From Enoplolaimus lenunculus (lineage: Eukaryota > Nematoda > Enoplea > Enoplida > Thoracostomopsidae): DNA of 64,000 bases. Location: NCBI GenBank assembly GCA_030248215.1, contig JASANG010000245.1, forward strand, positions 186,001 to 250,000. Reading direction: 5' to 3'. The translations under genes and the position numbers were made by a program. Below, in pieces: positions 58,115 through 64,000 of the stretch; within the stretch, counting starts at the first letter, position 1, and each line of letters starts with the position of its first letter. The notes under the pieces were generated by a model, which was not told the DNA's origin, did not search any database, and saw nothing but the letters and a program-made list of their open reading frames with translations.

Positions 58115-60902
58115 ATGATAAATACTCCTGTACCTGAACATTGCCCCGGCACCGATAGTGAATCTGCTGGCAAAGCTGCTCCATGTCAGGGCTGTCCTAA
58201 TCAAAAGATTTGCGCTTCTGGTGTGGCTAGTGCAGGGCAAGATCCAGCTATTGAAGAAATACGCGTCAGATTATCTGGAGTTAAAAGAAAATTGGTTGTG
58301 CTATCTGGCAAAGGTTAGTAAATAGGTTCAACGCTCATTTTATCGTTTGTATTATATCAAATCATTGCAGTCACATTACTTATTTTTCGTTAACTGTGTC
58401 AATTATATTTGTTGCAGCACAACACTTATTTCAGGTATATACCATTAAGCAGTGCGAAACATTAACAAAATTTACAACAAAAAACAAAAACATATAATTT
58501 TAGGTGGAGTTGGTAAAAGCACTGTGGCCTCCATGCTTGTACGAGCAATGGCAAATAATAAAGATGATGCTCAATTTGCTCTACTGGATGTTGATATTTG
58601 CGGCCCATCGCAGCCTATGATGATGGGTGCTGAAGGAGAAACCGTTCATCAGGTACCGTACCTAGTTATTTTTGTCTTTCATTCAAACAAATAAATTGTA
58701 GATGCCGAGCTTCGAGAACGTTATCGTACAACGGATAGCGCACATAAGTGAACGTAATTTTGTGGTATTATGATACAAGTTTTTGCTGGAATTCTTTGTC
58801 CTATGCGCTATGCGCATGGCTTTTGTTAATATTATCTGCATCTCTGGGGTTCTCTCAGCTAGACGCGAGTTTGCAGGGAACAACTGCGAGCTTGTTGGAG
58901 GTGAAATCAGGGGGGAGGTACGAAGAAAAGCAAATTTTGTTGTATATACCTTAAAATTAATTATGTTTCTGTAGTTTGTGTTCTCGCTAGGTATATGTCT
59001 ATCTATTACAGGTGCGCTGCAGCGATTTGGAATTCATGCGCGACGCTAAACATTGCATAAATCACACTTTAAAAACCTACACATTGTAAATTGGTTTTTA
59101 CACATTGTAAATTGGTTTTTACTTGCAGAAGTGGGTGTAAAAAGTTGGGACAACTGGGGCTGAAGGGGTTCGTAGAGTGGAAATATCTCGTTTGCAGCTG
59201 CCCCCCTCGACTAGGATAACCCCAATATCTACTTACAACATATTTTGCTAATTATGGAAAGTTTTCAATGTACGTATATATACACACACATGAGTTTACA
59301 CCCTATTTTTAAGTGCGGAAATGTTTTAGAGTATGGAGGGTTGGTCTCCAGTATTCGTCGAGGACAATGTTGCCTTAATGTCTGTTGGATTTTTGCTCGA
59401 CTCTGTGGATGATGCAGTGGTATGGCGCGGTCCAAGGAAAAACGGTTTAATAAAACAGTTTATGCGCGAAGTCGATTGGGGTAAGAACAAAATTTAATGC
59501 AAGTTTCGTTTTTAATGCTGCTGTAGTTATAATTATACTAGCGTTATGTCCATGCCAAGATTTGTAGATATAATTAGTTTAGCTTGACGTCTGATTATTT
59601 TCATATGAACTAAAACTCAAGTAAAGGTATCTGCATGTATTGGCAAAAAATTTTTTAGCTTTCGAGTCCTCCAATAAACCATATTTTAATATTTTAGTAT
59701 ATTGTTATGTACTGAAAGTCACCATAGGGTTGATTGCTGAAAACACTTGACTACACCCGTGGTCTTTGGCTACATGCCTTGTTATCTTACATATTAGGTT
59801 GTCTTTCATGACTGGTCATTTACTTTTCTATTGTATCTGTAGAATAAAACGTTATTACGATCTACTTGTATGGTGATGGCTTATTATTTCTGGTACAATT
59901 TTCAGAAATTTGTTACTGTTTAGTTAGCAAGTACTTCGTTAAATTTTCAGTATTCAGTGTCTATTCGTACTCAACATTCGGCATGTTTGTTTATTTCAGG
60001 TCAACTTGAATGCATGGTTATCGATACACCGCCAGGTACATCAGACGAACATTTATCAATTTTACAATTATTGTCTGGCGCAAAAGTAGATGGTGCAATA
60101 ATTGTAACTACACCACAAGAAGTGGCATTGCTTGATGTCCGCAAAGAAATCAATTTTTGTAAAAAAGTAAATTTTTAAGTAGCTGTGGTGTAATTATTAG
60201 GTATTATAAAAGAAATATAGACATACAATACGTAGCTGAATGGCAGACTAACTATGGTTATCAATCAAACATTAAATTTATTAAAGGATCACTCGTAAGT
60301 TTCGTTTAAATTTTAGCAGCACTGGTAAAAAATAATAATTGCAATGTAACGTGAGATTTGTTGTCGGTTTTTACAGTTACAGCTATCTGCGCTACATAGC
60401 GCACAATATTGTGTACAGCAAAACACTCAAACCAAATGCTGTGTTGCACAACAGTTTTTTGAATGAAAACTTTTGATATTTTTATGCAAAATTTTAAATT
60501 GAAATTCAAGTTTTATTTTTTAGAACACTGAAGATTGTAAGAGTTGTTTTACTCATTCAACCGACAACCTTAGCCATTTGTAAAATAACAGATGTTATTG
60601 CTTGCTTTTAGATGAAGTTGCCGATATTAGGTGTGGTTGAAAATATGACAACGTTTGTCTGTCCAAAATGCGGCAAAGAATCTGTGATATTTCCTCCAAC
60701 GACCGGTGGTGCTGAAAGGTTATGTCAAGAAACTGGACTGCCTTTACTTGCACAAATACCACTTGATCCTCGGATCGGAAAATGTTGTGATTCAGGCCTG
60801 AACTTTTTTACTGAGTGGCCAACTACTGATGCTGCACAAGTATACAAGAAGCTTGTTTGTGAAATTGCAAATTTGCTTCCATGGTTTGATGCGATAAGCT
60901 AG
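58115..60902 (+). CDS. NUBP1: Cytosolic Fe-S cluster assembly factor NUBP1 (Nbp35), 5 exons
   Basis: P-loop NTPase that, with NUBP2/Cfd1, is the scaffold of cytosolic iron-sulfur cluster assembly. Exons: 58115-58313, 58504-58652, 59330-59480, 60000-60166, 60612-60902; all GT-AG, frame kept, 318 aa (human 320). The N-terminal four-cysteine Fe-S motif is complete (C10, C24, C27, C33: CPG then [10 protein letters not shown]). The deviant Walker A is GKGGVGKST at about residues 65-73, split by intron 1; [54 protein letters not shown] and [18 protein letters not shown] follow. The last exon carries GVVENM and the bridging CPKC motif, then FPPTTGGAE and PLDPRIGK. The start ATG is the only in-frame one before the Cys motif. 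The four-Cys N terminus distinguishes it from NUBP2. Confidence 0.97.
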
Positions 60903-61240
60903 CCATACCGTAACGTAAACCGCGCAAAATTTGAGTTCAGGCGCAGCAAGCGAAATTATTTGTAGCTGAAGACGAGATGAAAGAACTTGTTATTATTTTC
61001 ACTGTATCTATGCACCGCTTAAAAGCTGTACCAGTATTTTCGGTATAAAAAATTTTTCTCATTCGAAATTTTTTTGAAAAATTTGGCATATTATTCTAAA
61101 TTATTTTTTGAAAATTATCTGAGCGTGCATTGCCGTATTTTTAATTTGTGCCATACTCCATAATTTATCATATGTTTCCACCTGCTGCATTTGTTTCAGG
61201 ATTTTGGCATTCTAAATGGTGTGTTTACACTATTACAAGT

Positions 61241-61246
61241 AATAAA
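61241..61246 (+). promoter_or_regulatory. Possible NUBP1 polyadenylation signal
   Basis: First canonical AATAAA noticed downstream of the NUBP1 stop, about 340 bases away. Position is plausible for an animal 3' untranslated region; no transcript evidence. Confidence 0.35.
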
Positions 61247-61736
61247 ATAGCTTTAAAATGAATTTTTCGGCGACAGTTTGTTGTTTTTCGTGTTCTGGTT
61301 CCGGTATTTTCGTAACTTTCTGGTGCCGATATTTTATAATTACAGTTAATTGCAAGTTAGACTGTTGTACACTCCCCCTTTGTACTACACACATCGTGAA
61401 ACTTAATTGAATTTATCTTGTGCATGTAGTGAGAAATTAAAATTTTAGGAAATTGATATTGACTTGTGGTTGTAGGATATGCTATGATCCGTTGTGTTAA
61501 CTTTTGTAATGTGAAGAGTTCTGTGGAATAGCTTTTAAATCTGCTAGCAGATCATTAACTTAATTTGCGTTGATATGTTTTTGTATTAAAGAAATATGTT
61601 ACTTTGAGGCTCGTGTAACATTAGTATAATCATATTCCTAACTCTACGCCTCAGCGTAACGATGAGTCTGTAACTAAGCCTATGCCAAAAATGGTGTAGA
61701 GCTTAAACTTTAGTATTGAGAAAAAATTGTTCGCTC

Positions 61737-62120
61737 CAGGGTGTAAACGGATAGTAAAAATAACGGAAAGGGATAGCGATCAAACAAAATAATCGAAACA
61801 GAAAACGGGTATTGAAGTAAAAAGTTTCAGAGACATATTATTTTTCCTGCCAACACTATTAAGGCGTGCAAAAATTCGCGGGGTTTGTAAAATTTTAAAG
61901 AAAAAATGGCAGATGCATCGGAGTTTTTAAGATTGGATGAATTCCGTAATTTTTGTTTCATTCCAAACAATTGCAACATCTATGTAATGAAAATTGCCTG
62001 ATATATACATGATTTATAACTAATTTGAGCATCAAACATAACGGAATTTCCTGTATTTCTATAACAGAAACGAACATCGATTTTTACTGGAAATGGAAAC
62101 GGAAATCCGATTATACCCTG
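61737..62120. mobile_element. hAT-like MITE, family G
   Basis: Left end CAGGGTGTAAACGGATAG and right end ATCCGATTATACCCTG are inverted copies. Flanks GTTCGCTC (61729-61736) and GTTCGCCC (62121-62128) match at 7 of 8. A short family A remnant (CCTAACTC, GTAACGATGAGTC) lies just left of it at about 61600-61735. Confidence 0.82.
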
Positions 62121-62128
62121 GTTCGCCC

Positions 62129-62770
62129 TTCGAAGTAGGTATGGCCGTTTCAAATATACAGAAGTAAAATAGAATTGTTCAACTAACTGTGAGCGACAGC
62201 ACTAACGATGGCCATTGCTCAATTTGCGGCGAATATATAAAATACAGCTTCGGTATTAAAATTTTGAAATCCAAATCGCCATTTTAGATACAGGAGTTCA
62301 AGGTATTATAAAAGGCATATGCCAATTCAATGTAGTTTACAGCTTGAAAAACGGAATATGTGTCATGCCGGAAGTTAGAAGCGAGAACAAGTATAGTAAA
62401 TGCTCAATTTGCAAATCTAGCAAATATATGTAAAATGTCAAAAATTTTGCTTTTAGCCTTATTTTTTATAAAATTTCTCAAAATTTTACCAAAAAGTGTC
62501 AAACACGCCGGACGATGCCAGTTTTGTACAACAGAAAAATTACACTGTTCTACTGTAGTGACCCGAAAAGAGGGAGGGTAACTACTTAATTCCGCCCGGT
62601 CTCGGTTTCACTTAAGCTACAGCTCGGTAATATATTTTGAGCAGCGGCTTCTGCATTATATATTTATATCTGGTTGCATCCTGCAAAATTGTTAGTCAAA
62701 TATTGAAACTCATTATACGTGTTTACATTCACAGATTTATCGATTGTAACACGAAAATTGGTCCCGATAG
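62129..62770. other. Intergenic stretch, no gene recognised
   Basis: AT-rich; 62553-62640 matches one end of family I (CTACTGTAGTGACCCGAA). The frame at 62360-62581 reads into that repeat and shows no domain. Confidence 0.4.
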
Positions 62771-62772
62771 GG

Positions 62773-62910
62773 GACTTAAATAGAGTAAGCTTTAGACTAT
62801 TTTTTTGCTTGGTTAGGCTTTAAGCTTAATAGGAATATGCTCATTCTCACGCTTAGGCTTGGGAATATGCTTATAAATACTGTTCCGCCACTGTTCTTTA
62901 CATTGGCCAC
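62773..62910. mobile_element. MITE, family A, eroded left end
   Basis: GGACTTAAATAGAGTAAGC, GCTTAGGCTT and the right end CTGTTCTTTACATTGGCC. The left inverted repeat is degraded near 62758. Confidence 0.65.
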
Positions 62911-63069
62911 AATTTTGAAAATATATGATCTTGGGTCTCAAAGCAAAAATAAACACTTTGACGGACTGCACCCTAACCTACAGGTCTAAAGAACGACTGG
63001 GTTTTAATAACTGATAGATCTGCAAATAGTAGATTTTATGTTTATAAATAAATAGCAAAAAGAAATAAT

Positions 63070-63249
63070 GGCCCATGTATAGAGCAGGGTTGGAACGTTT
63101 TCCTGCGGGACTGTAATTGAGTAAGCTCAAACGGTAGACATTTTTGATTTAGGCTTAAGCTTTAGGCTAATACACTTAGGCTTACACTAAGGCTTTGGCT
63201 TAGAAATATTCTTATTCTACTGTTCCGGCCATGTTCTCTAAAATGGGCC
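63070..63249. mobile_element. MITE, family A
   Basis: Ends GGCCCATGTATAGAGCAGGG and CATGTTCTCTAAAATGGGCC are inverted copies; core has TTAGGCTT and ACTTAGGC words. Target duplication not clear. Confidence 0.78.
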
Positions 63250-63555
63250 GCTTTAATTTTATTGTGACAATATTTCCAGTTGTTTTTAAAGCGTTTAATA
63301 TTGCTTTCAAGACCTTACCGTTCACATTGTGCCACTTGCTAAAATTGTCTGTATACAATTCGATTGGCAATTTGATTTTAGTTCCCACAATAATCTTAGC
63401 TGCGTTTAATCTGCTTTAAGTGTTCTTAGCGCTTTGACGTACGTGAAATTTTGAAACATTTTAGTTTACGATTGCAGTATATTTCTTCCTGCTTTTATCG
63501 TTTTTTAGCTTAAGCAGCAAAAGAAACATTGTACATTACCGAAGTACTGACGCTG

Positions 63556-63650
63556 TATACTCTGCAAGAAATGCTGAGTAAAATCGACTCTCTTTGAAAT
63601 AGGCTTTTCAGGACTACCTACACAAACTGCGCCAAATTAGACTCCGCCAG
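63556..63650. repeat. Half copy of MITE family F at an exon boundary
   Basis: Matches the left half of the copy at 28099-28307 (CTGCAAGAAATG, GACTCTCTTT, GGACTAC, ACTCCGCCAGA). It stops where the predicted exon at 63651 begins, and its final CCAG supplies the splice acceptor. Confidence 0.7.
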
Positions 63651-63928
63651 ACTTTAAACAACAAAAAATTCACGCGCTGGACCTCGTCCACGACGAATTA
63701 ACGCTACACTTAATTGCTGGTAAATACCGGCAGCGTAGCGCATCTGCAAGTACCGGACAATTGAATCCGGATCCGGTTCTTCAAAGCGGATATTTGATGT
63801 TCCGGCGACGATTTGACGAACCATGGAAACGGCGTATGTTTTGGCTTAAACGTGGAAGCTTAATGTATTCAAAAGCGTACGAGTGTGACTTGACCAAGTG
63901 TCACTGTGTGGATATTAATGGATTTTCG
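63651..63928 (+). CDS. PH-domain protein, single exon visible, gene runs off the right edge
   Basis: Open from an acceptor CAG at 63648-63650 (phase: one base from an unseen upstream exon) to donor GTATGC after 63928. It reads about 92 codons: QQKIHALDLVHDELTLHLIA, a Ser-rich linker, then GYLMFRRRFDEPWKRRMFWL and GSLMYSKAYECDLTKCHCVD, which is the first half of a pleckstrin-homology fold (strands 1-4; the GYL..W..R.F pattern). The helical stretch before the PH domain and the DI..FS ending resemble BAR-PH proteins such as APPL, but the match is weak and other PH families (ACAP, ASAP, oligophrenin) are possible. Upstream exons were not found within the window, so the true 5' end may lie left of 63556 or the exon may start within this stretch. 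Confidence 0.5.
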
Positions 63929-64000
63929 GTATGCAAAAACGGTTTGAGTATGTACATTTAACGAGCTAACATTTCAAAGGTTTCAAAAATTAATCGAATT

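Noticed and set aside
1-64000. Retroviral, LTR or Polinton-like elements
   Set aside because: I looked for long terminal repeats and for capsid, protease, reverse transcriptase or integrase motifs and saw none; the mobile DNA here is short inverted-repeat elements and tRNA-like repeats.

Overview
This window is eukaryotic, AT-rich nuclear DNA. It holds five well-supported, intron-rich protein-coding genes and the beginning of a sixth, set in a very dense field of short non-autonomous DNA transposons (MITEs), tandem arrays and tRNA-like repeats. The gene set (BBS7, a sigma-1 receptor/ERG2 family protein, RTCA, TTC4, NUBP1 and a PH-domain fragment) is typical of an animal with ciliated cells. 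Introns have GT..AG ends, and many acceptors read TTTTAG. Hexamers of the TTAGGC type, the telomere unit known from nematodes, are abundant inside the MITEs. That hints at a nematode-like or other invertebrate source but does not prove it. I see no bacterial, organellar or virus-like genes and no LTR element.

Layout. 1-4648: repeat-rich DNA without a recognised gene (tRNA-like cluster, a 167-bp triplication, palindromic repeats). 4649-30213, minus strand: BBS7, 18 exons over 25.6 kb; its introns carry a 3.7-kb inverted-repeat element nested in another repeat, a 1.4-kb 30-bp minisatellite, and three tandem copies of the end of one of its own exons. 30214-34940: MITEs and tRNA-like DNA. 34941-37111, plus: sigma-1 receptor family gene, 5 exons. 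37112-40641: mostly unannotated, two clear MITEs. 40642-48021, plus: RTCA, 9 exons. 48022-50924: MITEs and a poly-T low-complexity block. 50925-54972, minus: TTC4, 12 exons, tail-to-tail with RTCA. 54973-58114: repeats. 58115-60902, plus: NUBP1, 5 exons, head-to-head with TTC4. 60903-63650: repeats. 63651-63928, plus: one exon of a PH-domain gene running off the right edge.

The exon models were built by hand. For the four complete genes every junction keeps the frame, and the totals (227, 365, 377 and 318 aa) are close to family lengths. BBS7 is complete from its start but its last C-terminal exon was not found. The genes do not form one pathway: BBS7 serves ciliary trafficking, the sigma-1-like protein the ER membrane, RTCA RNA-end processing, TTC4 Hsp90/Hsp70 co-chaperoning and NUBP1 cytosolic iron-sulfur assembly. 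The most striking protein observation is that both acidic ligand-site residues of the sigma-1 fold are cysteines here.
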